Below, one piece after another: positions 1 through 8,901 of a DNA stretch of 64,000 nucleotides. The stretch's first letter is position 1. Every line of letters begins with the position of its first letter. The stretch spans positions 3,141,001-3,205,000 of the forward strand of contig NZ_CP023067.1 in assembly GCF_002288525.1 (NCBI RefSeq), written 5' to 3'. A model generated the notes under the pieces. It searched no databases, had not been told where the DNA came from, and saw nothing but the letters and a program-made list of their open reading frames with translations. This DNA is from Sinorhizobium sojae CCBAU 05684. GTDB taxonomy: Bacteria; Pseudomonadota; Alphaproteobacteria; Rhizobiales; Rhizobiaceae. The translations under genes were made by a program, and so were the position numbers.

Positions 1-490
1 CGTCCTTTTTGTCGAGAAGGTCGCCCCCGGTGGCGGGATCCATTGGCTCAGGCAGTTCCCCCGGCCAATCGACCCGCATGGCTGTGACTGCGTCCATTCC
101 GACGCTGTGCGGCCAGTCGGTCTCGTTCTGCGTGAACTCGAGGAGAGGTAGGCCGAAGACGCGGTGCGAAGCTCGCTCAGTGTCGGATGCTGCGAGAAGG
201 CCGGGTATCGGCTGATAGCGGAAATAAAGGCGCGCGCGTTCCACCGGGGTGTTTACCACCGCTAGAGAGGCGACGCCTTTCTCGCTGAGGGCCGGGTTGA
301 GCCGGGCCATCGCTGCGACATGGCGTCGGCAGAACGGACAAAGCAGCCCCCGAAACAAACCGATCAACAAGGGGCTACGGCCGCGAAAATCATCAAGCGC
401 GATCCTGCCTTCGCGCGAAATCGCGTCCAGCACAATGTTCGGGGCCTTGTCGCCCGGCTGTAACGGATGATCTGGATAGTGCGCAGACAT
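1..490 (-). CDS. AhpC/TSA-type redoxin, 3' end outside window
   Basis: Read on the minus strand from an ATG at 490, preceded by a good GAGGAGG ribosome binding site, and open to the window edge, so the C-terminus is missing. The N-terminus has the peroxiredoxin-like layout: a 'PGDKAPN' entry strand, then 'FRGRSPLLIGLFRG' followed by a LCPFCRRH active-site segment near residue 48-55. This resembles the redoxin/AhpC-TSA 'peroxiredoxin-like' family, which reduces peroxides or acts as a thiol-disulfide reductase in the cytoplasm; no signal peptide is visible. The Cys-x-x-Cys spacing is more thioredoxin-like than the single peroxidatic Cys of classical AhpC, so the exact activity is uncertain. Confidence 0.7.
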   Translation of the reverse strand, partial: MSAHYPDHPLQPGDKAPNIVLDAISREGRIALDDFRGRSPLLIGLFRGLLCPFCRRHVAAMARLNPALSEKGVASLAVVNTPVERARLYFRYQPIPGLLAASDTERASHRVFGLPLLEFTQNETDWPHSVGMDAVTAMRVDWPGELPEPMDPATGGDLLDKKD

Positions 491-650
491 GGTCGACCTC
501 CTCGCCCGAAGGACCAGTCAAGAAAAGGCAGTATGACTCAGGATCGAAGCGAGAATGGGCCCATATTCGCCGACGGGCAAGCGTAAACAGTAGATTGCGA
601 TCCCTGTCGCGGCGAATAGCGCGTCGGATAAAGCGCAGCGCTAGGTGCGC

Positions 651-1091
651 TTAGCCGCCCAGATGCTCGACGCTCGCCTCGATCCGCTCCATGTCGTCGT
701 CGGAGAGGCCGAAATGGTGGCCGATCTCATGGATCAGCACATGGGTGATGATGTCGCCCAGCGTTTCGTCGTTTTCCGCCCAATAGTCCAGGATCGGGCG
801 GCGGTAGAGGATGATCCGGTTCGGCAACTCGCCGGTTTCGAGCGTGAAGCGTTCGCCGATGCCACGGCCTTCGAACAGGCCGAGCAGGTCGAAGGGCGTC
901 TCAAGCGCCATGTCTTCGAAGACATCGTCGCTGGGGAAGTCGGCAACTTCGATGGTGAGATCCGTCGTCAGCTTGCGGAATTCCTCCGGCAGATGGCTGT
1001 AGGCTTCAAACGCAAGCTGTTCGAATATCGTAAGCGTCGGTGCGTGGCGTTCCCGCCAATCTTCGGTCTGGTCTCTGCGGGCCATGGGCAC
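651..1091 (-). CDS. Zincin-like metallopeptidase family protein (DUF1025-type)
   Basis: A 146-residue cytoplasmic protein whose C-terminal third carries HEIGHHFGLSDDD, an HExxH zinc-binding motif extended by a third histidine and acidic residues. This fits the small 'metallopeptidase family' (DUF1025, minimal zincin fold) widespread in Actinobacteria and Alphaproteobacteria. The fold is known; a physiological substrate is not. No signal peptide or other domain is present, and the length is typical. It starts at 1091 or at the second methionine (1085). It diverges from imuA across a 160-bp gap that also holds the LexA box, so SOS influence on it is conceivable but untested. Confidence 0.8.
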   Translation of the reverse strand: MPMARRDQTEDWRERHAPTLTIFEQLAFEAYSHLPEEFRKLTTDLTIEVADFPSDDVFEDMALETPFDLLGLFEGRGIGERFTLETGELPNRIILYRRPILDYWAENDETLGDIITHVLIHEIGHHFGLSDDDMERIEASVEHLGG

Positions 1092-1217
1092 TCCTTGTCG
1101 CCCTCATATAGCGGTTTCGCCTTTGTTTTTCGAGTGTTGAATTCCACCCGGACTGGGCAAGGAATAAATTCTTATATCATGACTGTTGACTCTTTCCGCA
1201 AGCTCTGGAATCCATAA

Positions 1218-1232
1218 GAACATAAAGTGAAC
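1218..1232 (+). promoter_or_regulatory. LexA (SOS) box upstream of imuA
   Basis: GAAC at 1218-1221 and GAAC at 1229-1232 are separated by exactly seven bases. GTTC-N7-GTTC (equivalently GAAC-N7-GAAC) is the established LexA operator of Alphaproteobacteria. It sits 21 bp before the imuA ATG, the position expected for a repressor blocking the mutasome promoter. Confidence 0.85.
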
Positions 1233-1253
1233 ATATGATCGGAGTTGACCGTC

Positions 1254-2207
1254 ATGGCCGAGAACGCCGTGCAACGGCAAACCATTCTTTCCCTTCGTGA
1301 AAGCATAGCACGGATTGAAAACGGCTGCTCGTCCGCCGTCGTGCCGGGGACCCGGGATGCCGATCCCGCCGGCTTTCGCCGCGGCCGGGAGAGAGCGCCG
1401 GACCGCCAGGTCATGCCCTTTGGAATTCCCTCGCTCGACGATGTGCTCAAAGGCGGGCTGCCGCTCGGGGGAATGGTGGAAATCCGCAATGGGGAAACGC
1501 GCGATGCAGGCGCGGCGGTCGGCTTCGTCATGGCGCTTGCCGTTCTGTACCAGCAGCGGAGGAAGGAAAAGGGCCATCTCGCCCCGGTCCTGTGGATCAG
1601 CCAGGCGCTTGCCGCCCGCGAGGCCGGCAATCCGTATGCCCCCGGACTGAGAAGCTACGGGCTCGACGCGGAACGGCTCCTCTTCGTGTCCGCGGGCAAG
1701 GTCAAGGATGCGCTCTGGATCGCCGAGACGGCGCTTTCGGTGCCGGTCTTCGCAACGGTCGTGCTGGAAATCCGCGGCAATCCCGCCTCTCTCGCCTTGA
1801 GCGAGAGCCGGCGCCTGCACGTGAAGGCGCGGGCGGGCCAAGTTCCGCTTCTTCTCTTCCGACAGGCGGGGGAAGAGGAGGCGAGCAGCGCCTTTTTCCG
1901 CTTTCAGATCAAGCCGGCACCGGCCGGCGAACGTCCCCTCCCCGACGGCTTGATGCTTTGCGGCAGCGTCGGCCATCCGAGCTTTCACCTTCTTGTCGAA
2001 AAAAACAGGGCGTCTGCCCCTCACGACATCTTTCTCGAATGGAACGCCCATGACCGCCGCTTCTCCCCCCTCAATGAGCGCCGAAGCGCCGCTCTTCAGG
2101 CAAACGACCAGCCAGAGAATCCTGGCGATCCACTTTCCGCATCTGCCGGCCGATCGCGTCGCGCGCAGCCGTTGGGGCGCCTCCTGGCTTTCGCGCGGGC
2201 GTCCTGA
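1254..2207 (+). CDS. imuA: ImuA, RecA-like SOS mutagenesis protein
   Basis: First gene of the imuA-imuB-dnaE2 mutasome cassette that performs error-prone translesion synthesis after DNA damage in bacteria lacking UmuDC. The 317-aa protein has the ImuA/SulA-like RecA-fold core: 'MPFGIPSLDDVLKGGLPLGG' aligns with the RecA start, followed by strands 'GFVMALAVLYQQ' and 'PVLWIS', but no intact Walker A GxxxxGK(T/S), as usual for ImuA. ATG 1254 is preferred because GGAG lies 9 bp upstream; an in-frame TTG at 1245 is the alternative. It overlaps imuB by about 150 bases and lies directly behind the LexA box. Confidence 0.9.
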   Translation: MAENAVQRQTILSLRESIARIENGCSSAVVPGTRDADPAGFRRGRERAPDRQVMPFGIPSLDDVLKGGLPLGGMVEIRNGETRDAGAAVGFVMALAVLYQQRRKEKGHLAPVLWISQALAAREAGNPYAPGLRSYGLDAERLLFVSAGKVKDALWIAETALSVPVFATVVLEIRGNPASLALSESRRLHVKARAGQVPLLLFRQAGEEEASSAFFRFQIKPAPAGERPLPDGLMLCGSVGHPSFHLLVEKNRASAPHDIFLEWNAHDRRFSPLNERRSAALQANDQPENPGDPLSASAGRSRRAQPLGRLLAFARAS

Positions 2208-3663
2208 TCACCCGCCTGTCGTTTTCGCCGCCAAGATCGACAATGCCATGCGCCTCGTCGCGCTCGATACGCTTGCGGAACGCATCGGCCTGAAGCGCGG
2301 CCAGGGCGCGGCGGAAGCGCGCGCCATGTGCCCGGCGCTCGATGTGATCGCCGCCGACCGGGCGGCCGACCAGGCCTTTCTGGAAGGGCTTGCCGACTGG
2401 TGCGACCGCTATACGCCGCTTGTCGCGCTCGACGGCAAGGATGGCCTGTTCCTCGACATCACCGGCTGCGCTCATCTCCATGGCGGCGAAAAGGCGCTGG
2501 TCAGCGACGTGCTTTCCCGGCTTTTTGCGCTCGGGGTCGAGGCGCGCGCGACCATTTCCTCCTCCGCCGGCCTCTCCTGGGCAGTGTCCCGCCATGGCCA
2601 TGACGCGGTCATCGGTCCCGAGGAAGCCGATCGGGTTCTGGCTCCCCTGACGGTCGCGGCACTCCGCCTGCCGGCTGAAACCGCCACCGCGCTCGAACGC
2701 GTCGGGCTGAAGCAGATAGGCGATCTTCTCGAGGCGCCGCGCGCGCCGCTTGCCCGCCGCTTCGGTCCTCAACTTCTCCTCAGGCTCGATCAGGCAAGGG
2801 GCCGGGTGGACGAGCCGCTCTCACCGCGCCTGCCGGTGCCGAGCTTTTCCGCCGAGCGCCGCTTTGCCGAGCCGCTGCAGGACGAGGAGTATATTCTCGA
2901 ACTGACCCGGCATCTCGCCAAGGACGTCCGCGCCTCTCTTGAGCGGCAGGGCGAAGGCGGACGCCTGTTCGAGCTCCTCCTGTTCCGCGTCGATGGCCGG
3001 GTATTCCGCGTCAAGGCCCATGCCGCCGTTGCCTTGAATGACGCCGGGCGGATCGCGGCACTCTTTCGCGAGCGGCTGCAGGCGGTCCATGACGATCTCG
3101 ATGCCGGATACGGCTTCGAAATCCTCCGGCTCGCCGTGCTTAGAAGCGAAAGGCTCGATCCCGCCCAGCAGGATTTTTCCGGCGTCCCCGATGAAAGCCA
3201 ACCGCTTGCCGCCTTCGTCGACAAGGTTTCCGCCCGCTTCGGGCCGGATTGCCTGATGCAGGCGCGCTTTGCCGAAAGCCATCTGCCGGAACGGGCAGGC
3301 GGATTTTCCCCCATACGGGACGTCGCAGCTCTCCTGGATGCTTCAGGCCCTGAAGGGGGGGCCTTTCCTGAAAACCGCCCTTTACGGATTTTCGCCCATC
3401 CCGAACCGGTGGAGGCGACGGCCGAAGTGCCGGAGGGGCCTCCGCGCAGCTTCAACTGGCGCAAGACCCGCTACCGCGTCGCCCGCGCCGAGGGGCCGGA
3501 ACGCATCGCCGCCGAATGGTGGATCGATGGCGAGAACCATCCGACCCGCGACTATTTCCGGGTCGAGGATCAGGAGGGCCGACGGTTCTGGCTGTTCCGC
3601 GAAGGTCTTTATGAACGGGAAGTCTCCTCGGCCCGCTGGTTCATGCATGGAGTTTTCGCATGA
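2050..3663 (+). CDS. imuB: ImuB, Y-family polymerase-like mutasome adaptor
   Basis: About 537 aa. The body begins '[14 protein letters not shown]', where a true Y-family polymerase would carry its first catalytic aspartate, consistent with ImuB being a non-catalytic adaptor linking DnaE2, ImuA and the beta clamp. Later segments include '[13 protein letters not shown]' and helix-hairpin-helix-like '[18 protein letters not shown]'. A conserved C-terminal ImuB tail ends in FMHGVFA. ATG 2050 is chosen; ATG 2074 is possible and neither has a strong Shine-Dalgarno, fitting translational coupling to imuA. The stop overlaps the dnaE2 start (ATGA at 3660). Confidence 0.9.
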   Translation: MTAASPPSMSAEAPLFRQTTSQRILAIHFPHLPADRVARSRWGASWLSRGRPDHPPVVFAAKIDNAMRLVALDTLAERIGLKRGQGAAEARAMCPALDVIAADRAADQAFLEGLADWCDRYTPLVALDGKDGLFLDITGCAHLHGGEKALVSDVLSRLFALGVEARATISSSAGLSWAVSRHGHDAVIGPEEADRVLAPLTVAALRLPAETATALERVGLKQIGDLLEAPRAPLARRFGPQLLLRLDQARGRVDEPLSPRLPVPSFSAERRFAEPLQDEEYILELTRHLAKDVRASLERQGEGGRLFELLLFRVDGRVFRVKAHAAVALNDAGRIAALFRERLQAVHDDLDAGYGFEILRLAVLRSERLDPAQQDFSGVPDESQPLAAFVDKVSARFGPDCLMQARFAESHLPERAGGFSPIRDVAALLDASGPEGGAFPENRPLRIFAHPEPVEATAEVPEGPPRSFNWRKTRYRVARAEGPERIAAEWWIDGENHPTRDYFRVEDQEGRRFWLFREGLYEREVSSARWFMHGVFA

Positions 3664-6600
3664 GCGGGAAACCCACCTTCCACGAGCCCCCCATCTTCTA
3701 CGAACTTGGCGCGCGCACGAATTTCTCCTTTCTTGAAGGGGCGGCACCGGCCGAGGAGATGGTCGTCTTCGCCAAGAAGATCGGACTTTCCGGCCTCGGC
3801 ATCGCCGACCGCAACAGCGTCGCCGGCGTAGTGCGGGCCCATGCCAAGGCGAAGCTGGAAAGTTATCCTTTCCAACCGGGCGCCCGTCTCGCCTTTGCCG
3901 ACGACACGCCGGACATCCTTGCCTATCCTGAAAACCGGCGCGGCTGGGGACATCTCTGCCGCCTGCTCAGTGCCGGGAACCTGCGCTCGAAGAAAGGCGA
4001 CTGCACGCTTTACCTCGCCGATCTCCTCGAATGGCAGGAAGAGCTTCTCCTGATCGTCCTGCCGAAGGACGGCCGGCCGGAACCCGAAAAGCTGGACGCG
4101 CTTCTGCAGACATTGCGGGAGCCTCTCGGCAACCGGCTCCATCTCGGTCTGACGCCGCGCTATGACGGCTTCGACCGGCACGATTTCGCCGTTCTGGCCG
4201 CCGTCGCCCGCAAGGCCGGCGTCCCGCTTCTCGCCACCAACGATGCGCTCTACCACGATCCGCATTACCGCCCGCTTGCGGATGTGGTGACCGCGATCCG
4301 CGAGCATGTGACGATCATGAGCGCCGGTTTCCTCATCCAGAGGAATGCCGAAAGGCATCTGAAGGGGCCGAAGGAAATGGCGCGGCTTTTCAGCGATTAT
4401 CCCGAGGCGGTCGCCAATGCGCGCCGGTTTTTCGAGCGGCTCTCCTTCAGCCTCGACGAGCTCAGCCATCAATATCCGGATGAAAACGCAAAAGGCGAGA
4501 GCCCGGCCGAAAGCCTGCGCAGGCTCGTCGCGGAAGGGGCGATCGAGCGCTATCCAGACGGCGTGCCGGACAAGGTCAAGCGCCAGATCGACTATGAGCT
4601 CGAACTCATCCACGAGAAGAAATACGAGCCCTATTTTCTGACCGTCCACAAGCTGGTGAAGTTCGCCCGCAGCGTAAACATCCTCTGCCAGGGGCGGGGA
4701 TCGGCGGCGAATTCCTCGGTCTGCTTCTGCCTCGGCATCACCGATGTCGATCCGCAGAAATTCACGCTGCTGTTCGACCGCTTCCTGTCGAAGGACCGCG
4801 ACGAGCCGCCCGATATCGACGTCGATTTCGAGCACGAGCGGCGCGAGGAGGTCATTCAATATATCTACCGGACCTATGGCAGGGAGCATGCGGGCCTCAC
4901 CGCCGCGGTGATCAGCTACCGCTCGCGCTCCGCCGGACGCGAGGTTGCCAAGGCTTTCGGTCTTTCGGAGGATGTGCAATCGGCACTCGTCAGCTCCATC
5001 TGGGGCTGGGGAACCTCTCCTTTCACCGAAGAGCAGGCCAGGGGAGCGGGTCTCGACATGGCCGATCCGCTGACACGGCGCGTCCTTGCCTATGCAAGCC
5101 TGCTCATGAACTTCCCGCGCCATCTCTCCCAGCATGTCGGCGGCTTCGTCATCACCCGCGACCGTCTCGACGAGGTCGTGCCGATCATGAACACGGCCAT
5201 GCCCGACCGTTACATGATCGAATGGGACAAGGACGATCTCGACCAGTTGAAGATCCTCAAGGTCGACGTGCTGGCGCTCGGCATGCTGACCTGCCTTGCC
5301 AAGGCCTTCAAGCTTCTGGAAGCGCATTACGACGAGCGGAAAATACTGGCCGAACTCTACCAGGACCAGCAGGAGGCCGTTTACGACATGATCTGCCGCG
5401 CCGATACGGTCGGGGTCTTCCAGATCGAAAGCCGGGCGCAGATGAGCATGCTGCCGCGCCTGCAGCCGCGCGAGATGTACGACCTGGTGATCGAAGTCGC
5501 GATCGTCCGCCCCGGGCCGATTCAGGGCAACATGGTGCATCCCTATCTGAAACGGCGCGAGGCTCAGCGCCGGGGCGAGCCGGTCGATTATCCGAGCCCG
5601 GAATTGAAGGCGGTCCTTGAAAGGACGCTGGGCGTGCCGCTGTTTCAGGAACAGGCGATGCAGATTGCGATCACCGCCGCGGGCTTTTCTCCGAGCGAAG
5701 CCGATCGCCTGCGCCGCGCCATGGCGACCTTCAAGCGGACGGGCACGATCCACACCTTCGAGCGGAAGATGATCGACGGCATGGTCGCAAACGGCTACAA
5801 GCCGGAATTCGCCGAGCGCTGCTTCAACCAGATCAAAGGCTTCGGCGAATACGGCTTTCCCGAAAGCCATGCAGCCTCCTTCGCCTCCCTCGTCTATGCC
5901 TCGTCCTGGTTCAAGGCTTATTATCCGGATATCTTCTGCGCTGCGCTTTTGAATTCGCAGCCGATGGGGTTCTATGCCCCCGCCCAGCTCGTGCGCGACG
6001 CGCGCGAGCACGGGGTCAAGATGCTGCCGGTCGACATCAACCATTCGGATTGGGACGCCCTGCTCGAGGGCGAGGGCCTGTTCAACAAGGATGCGATCGA
6101 TCCGCGCCATGCGGACATGCGGGAGGTCATCAAGTCGCAGAAGGCCGTCCGGCTGGGCTTCCGGCTGGTCAAGGGGCTGCGCCGAACGGATATCGAGGCG
6201 CTGGTCGCAAGCCGCGGCGATGGGTATCACTCCGTCCACGATCTCTGGACCCGCTCTGGATTGACCCGTTCCGTGCTGGAGCGTCTGGCCGATGCCGATG
6301 CCTTCCGCTCGATCGGCCTCGACCGGCGCGCGGCACTTTGGGCGGTAAAGGCGCTCAACGAGGCCTCGGCGGTCGAGCGCCTGCCGCTGTTCGACGGCGC
6401 GGGCTCTGAGGACCTGCGGGCCGAACCCGCCGTCACGCTGCCGGTGATGCCCGAAGGCGAGCATGTCATCCATGACTACCGCAGCCTGACGCTTTCGCTC
6501 AAGGCCCATCCGGTCTCATTCATGCGGCAGGATTTTGCGCGCATGGGCATTACTTGCAGCCGCGACCTCATGAAGACGCCGGCCGGAAGACGGGTGACGG

Positions 6601-7031
6601 TGGCAGGGGTCGTTCTCGTTCGCCAGCGGCCGGGTTCGGCCAATGGCGTCATCTTCATGACGATCGAGGACGAGACCGGCGTTTCCAACATCATCGTCTG
6701 GGAAAGGACGTTCCGGAAATATCGGCCGCAGGTCATGGGATCGCGGCTCGTGAAGATCCGCGGCCGCCTGCAGAGCGAAAGCGGCGTCATCCATGTGGTC
6801 GCCGAACATATCGAAGACATGACGCCGATGCTCGGCCTCTTGCGCAAGGAGGCAAGACGCTTCGGCGCCAGCGACCGGGCGGACGCGGCCTTGCGGCCGA
6901 CCGCGGATGCCCGCGACAAGAGGAGGCTTCGCCAGCAGCAGCTCGGACCATCCGCCTACGACGCACCGGGGCACCCAGATGCGGCGGGAGAAGCGGCCGA
7001 GGTGATGCCGAAAGGGCGCAATTTCCATTGA
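3660..7031 (+). CDS. dnaE2: Error-prone DNA polymerase III alpha subunit DnaE2
   Basis: 1123 aa, the normal DnaE2 length, shorter than replicative DnaE1. An N-terminal PHP domain (about residues 10-270) is followed by the C-family polymerase core with the catalytic [13 protein letters not shown] segment near residue 385 and the palm motif '[17 protein letters not shown]'. A helix-hairpin-helix region around residue 830 and a C-terminal OB fold near residue 980-1080 ('[12 protein letters not shown]') follow. DnaE2 extends past lesions and is the mutator of the SOS response. The ATGA overlap with imuB and the shared LexA box place it in one SOS operon. No break or missing catalytic motif was seen. 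Confidence 0.96.
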   Translation: MSGKPTFHEPPIFYELGARTNFSFLEGAAPAEEMVVFAKKIGLSGLGIADRNSVAGVVRAHAKAKLESYPFQPGARLAFADDTPDILAYPENRRGWGHLCRLLSAGNLRSKKGDCTLYLADLLEWQEELLLIVLPKDGRPEPEKLDALLQTLREPLGNRLHLGLTPRYDGFDRHDFAVLAAVARKAGVPLLATNDALYHDPHYRPLADVVTAIREHVTIMSAGFLIQRNAERHLKGPKEMARLFSDYPEAVANARRFFERLSFSLDELSHQYPDENAKGESPAESLRRLVAEGAIERYPDGVPDKVKRQIDYELELIHEKKYEPYFLTVHKLVKFARSVNILCQGRGSAANSSVCFCLGITDVDPQKFTLLFDRFLSKDRDEPPDIDVDFEHERREEVIQYIYRTYGREHAGLTAAVISYRSRSAGREVAKAFGLSEDVQSALVSSIWGWGTSPFTEEQARGAGLDMADPLTRRVLAYASLLMNFPRHLSQHVGGFVITRDRLDEVVPIMNTAMPDRYMIEWDKDDLDQLKILKVDVLALGMLTCLAKAFKLLEAHYDERKILAELYQDQQEAVYDMICRADTVGVFQIESRAQMSMLPRLQPREMYDLVIEVAIVRPGPIQGNMVHPYLKRREAQRRGEPVDYPSPELKAVLERTLGVPLFQEQAMQIAITAAGFSPSEADRLRRAMATFKRTGTIHTFERKMIDGMVANGYKPEFAERCFNQIKGFGEYGFPESHAASFASLVYASSWFKAYYPDIFCAALLNSQPMGFYAPAQLVRDAREHGVKMLPVDINHSDWDALLEGEGLFNKDAIDPRHADMREVIKSQKAVRLGFRLVKGLRRTDIEALVASRGDGYHSVHDLWTRSGLTRSVLERLADADAFRSIGLDRRAALWAVKALNEASAVERLPLFDGAGSEDLRAEPAVTLPVMPEGEHVIHDYRSLTLSLKAHPVSFMRQDFARMGITCSRDLMKTPAGRRVTVAGVVLVRQRPGSANGVIFMTIEDETGVSNIIVWERTFRKYRPQVMGSRLVKIRGRLQSESGVIHVVAEHIEDMTPMLGLLRKEARRFGASDRADAALRPTADARDKRRLRQQQLGPSAYDAPGHPDAAGEAAEVMPKGRNFH

Positions 7032-7059
7032 GCCGCAACCTGGCGCACCGGCCCTCTCC

Positions 7060-7157
7060 TACAGCGACGCGCGTCTTTCAGACGCGCAAAAGGTCGCTGT
7101 ACTCTTTGAATCTGCGCATCGAGCTTTCCGAAAGTCGGATTTCGGGCCGATGCGCTA
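7060..7157. repeat. RIME-like mosaic palindromic repeat (module 1 + module A)
   Basis: Palindrome 7061-7100 (ACAGCGACGCGCGTC...GGTCGCTGT) plus a second one at 7114-7155 (GCGCATCGAGCTTTCCGAAA...GGGCCGATGCGC), joined by a CTTTGAA linker. The same two blocks recur at least four more times in this window and match the description of Rhizobium-specific intergenic mosaic elements. It lies just behind the dnaE2 stop. Confidence 0.8.
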
Positions 7158-7257
7158 AGAGATCGGCTGACTCATCTCGTCCAAACCGACCTGACTGCGT
7201 AAAAATGTCGCAGACCGCCGGGCAAAGCGAAAGGATTCATGCCTGGGAATGCGCACC

Positions 7258-7271
7258 TTAGAATCGTCTAA
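7258..7271. promoter_or_regulatory. Irr/ICE-like palindrome, upstream copy
   Basis: TTAGA-N4-TCTAA, perfect 5-bp arms, 150 bp before bfd. It resembles the rhizobial iron control element but has one base less in the spacer than the copy at 7303. Confidence 0.4.
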
Positions 7272-7302
7272 TAGAATGAAAACACGAAGCTTTTCGTCAA
7301 GA

Positions 7303-7317
7303 TTAGAACGACTCTAA
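7303..7317. promoter_or_regulatory. Candidate Irr iron control element (ICE) for bfd-bfr
   Basis: TTAGA-ACGAC-TCTAA, perfect arms with the 5-bp centre expected for the ICE consensus (TTAGAA-N3-TTCTAA) bound by Irr. In rhizobia Irr represses iron-storage genes under iron limitation, which suits the bfd-bfr genes starting about 100 bp downstream. Confidence 0.6.
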
Positions 7318-7419
7318 CAAATCGGTCCGCTGCGCGCCGGAGAGTTTTTTCTTGACGCTAAACATCCTCTTTTGCTTTATGAGGCAATTCAGGACGTTGC
7401 GTTTGACAGGCAAGGCGAC

Positions 7420-7731
7420 ATGCTGGTTTGCAGCTGCAATTTCATCTCGGAAAAAGAGATCGAGGATACGATCGTCAACCTCCTCGACGAGGACTGCTGG
7501 CAGTTGATCGTGCCGGCGAAAGTCTATCATGCGATGGAAAAGCGCGGCCGTTGCTGCGGCTGTTTCCCCAATGTCGTCGACATCATCGTCCGCACCACGG
7601 AAGCCTATCACGCCCGCCGCGACTCGACGGAAGCCGAGATATTTGATTTCATGAACCGGCTCAGACAATTCCATGAAGAGAGTCGGAGGGCGGAACTTGA
7701 AAGGCGACGCAAAGGTCATCGAGCAGCTTAA
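7420..7731 (+). CDS. bfd: Bacterioferritin-associated ferredoxin
   Basis: About 103 aa beginning [16 protein letters not shown], with the Bfd-like [2Fe-2S] ligands C-x-C near residue 4-6 and the C-C-x-C group in [10 protein letters not shown] near residue 45. Bfd docks onto bacterioferritin and passes electrons to the core to release Fe(II). ATG 7420 is preferred over an upstream TTG-type start because it places the first cysteine pair at the N-terminus as in the family. The C-terminal tail beyond residue 70 is longer and more charged than in E. coli Bfd (64 aa). Its 3' end overlaps bfr by 35 bases, implying coupled translation; Irr-like boxes lie upstream. Confidence 0.88.
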   Translation: MLVCSCNFISEKEIEDTIVNLLDEDCWQLIVPAKVYHAMEKRGRCCGCFPNVVDIIVRTTEAYHARRDSTEAEIFDFMNRLRQFHEESRRAELERRRKGHRAA

Positions 7732-8182
7732 CGAAGCGCTCTTTCTCGAACTTGGTGCCGTAAACCAGTACTGGCTGCATTACCGCCTTCTCGAGGATTG
7801 GGGCTATACGTTCCTGTCGAAGAAGGAGCGCGAGGAATCCATCGAGGAGATGCACCACGCCGACAAGCTGATCGCGCGCATCATCTTCCTCGAAGGCCAT
7901 CCCAACCTGCAGACGGTGGCGCCGCTGCGCATCGGGCAGAACGTCAAGGAAGTGCTGAAAGCCGACCTTGCCGGCGAATACGACGCCCGCAATGCCTATA
8001 AGAACTCCCGCGATATCTGTCACGCGGCCGGCGACTATATTTCGATGCGGCTGTTTGAGGAGCTGCTTTCCGACGAGGAGGGCCACATCGATTTCCTCGA
8101 AACGCAGCTCCAGCTGCTCGAGGCGATCGGCGAGGAGAAATACGGCCAGCTCAACGCCGCCCCGGCCAACGAGGCCGAATAG
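7697..8182 (+). CDS. bfr: Bacterioferritin (haem-containing iron storage)
   Basis: From a TTG start at 7697 (GGAGG seven bases upstream) the protein is 161 aa, exactly family length. With this start every key E. coli Bfr residue falls at its standard number: ferroxidase ligands Glu18, Glu51, His54, Glu94, Glu127, His130, plus Tyr25 and the haem ligand Met52. That agreement decides the start against the longer upstream ATG at 7673. The protein forms a 24-mer that oxidises Fe(II) and stores ferric iron in the cytoplasm. It is co-transcribed with bfd, its iron-release partner, and is probably under Irr control. Confidence 0.95.
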   Translation: MKGDAKVIEQLNEALFLELGAVNQYWLHYRLLEDWGYTFLSKKEREESIEEMHHADKLIARIIFLEGHPNLQTVAPLRIGQNVKEVLKADLAGEYDARNAYKNSRDICHAAGDYISMRLFEELLSDEEGHIDFLETQLQLLEAIGEEKYGQLNAAPANEAE

Positions 8183-8248
8183 GCCTCCGGCCGGCCCGCA
8201 GTTACGGCAGAGAGCTACACGCTCCGCCCTTACACGCCCTCTCCGCCC

Positions 8249-8776
8249 CTACCGCAGCAGATGCGCGAAAGCGGCGACGACCTCCTCATAGGCCTTGCGC
8301 TTGAAGGGCACGATCAGGCCGGGCAGTTCGTGCATCGGCTTCCATTCCCAGGCGTCGAATTCGGGATCATGGCCCCCCGGCGGCGGGTTGATGGCGATCT
8401 CGCTCTCGTCGCCCTCGAAGCGGAAGGCGTACCAGCGCTGCGCCTGGCCGCGATACTTGCCCTTGAGGCCGATGCCGACGAGGTGGGACGGCAGGTCGTA
8501 GTGAATCCATTGCGGCGCCTCCGCGAGCAGCGAAACCGTGCGCATGCCGGTCTCCTCATAGAGTTCGCGATAGGCCGCCTCGAGCGGATCTTCGCCCTCG
8601 TCTATGCCGCCCTGCGGCATCTGCCAGAGCTGCGGCGAGCCGTCATATTCCGAATTGCCGACGGCGAGCCGGTGCCCGGCCCAGACCAGTCCTTCGCGGT
8701 TGAGGACCATGACGCCGACACATGGCCGATAGGGCAGATCCTCCGCCTTCAAAACCCTGCCTGTGTCCTTGCCCAT
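8249..8776 (-). CDS. rppH: RNA 5'-pyrophosphohydrolase (Nudix)
   Basis: 175 aa with a complete Nudix box, [20 protein letters not shown] then TGM, near residue 57-79, and the RppH-type flanks '[11 protein letters not shown]' and '[12 protein letters not shown]'. RppH removes pyrophosphate from triphosphorylated mRNA 5' ends and triggers RNase E decay. In Rhizobiaceae and Bartonella (IalA) this gene lies close to a divergent polysaccharide deacetylase and ctpA, as here. Start ATG 8776; no signal peptide. It ends convergently with bfr. Confidence 0.93.
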   Translation of the reverse strand: MGKDTGRVLKAEDLPYRPCVGVMVLNREGLVWAGHRLAVGNSEYDGSPQLWQMPQGGIDEGEDPLEAAYRELYEETGMRTVSLLAEAPQWIHYDLPSHLVGIGLKGKYRGQAQRWYAFRFEGDESEIAINPPPGGHDPEFDAWEWKPMHELPGLIVPFKRKAYEEVVAAFAHLLR

Positions 8777-8795
8777 GTCGTCTTCCCTTGCTGTT

Positions 8796-8880
8796 CTACA
8801 GCGCGCGCAAAGGATCGCTGTAGCACTTTGAATGGCTGCATGTCTTCATCCGTAAGGTTCGAATCCAGGAGACATGCAGT
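8796..8880. repeat. RIME-like mosaic repeat (module 1 + module B)
   Basis: A shortened CTACAGCGCGCGC...GATCGCTGTAG palindrome followed by the linker ACTTTGAA and the second palindrome CTGCATGTCT...AGACATGCAG. Module B differs from the module A found at 7114-7155. Confidence 0.7.
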
Positions 8881-8901
8881 GGCCGCCCTCTGGGTGATAG
8901 A

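Noticed and set aside
3609-6509. 966-codon open frame antisense to imuB/dnaE2
   Set aside because: Arises from GC-skewed third codon positions of dnaE2; composition is low-complexity and no family is recognisable, while the plus-strand polymerase is complete.
7303-7719. 138-codon minus-strand frame opposite bfd
   Set aside because: Covers the Irr boxes and the Bfd iron-sulfur cysteines in antisense; no independent support.
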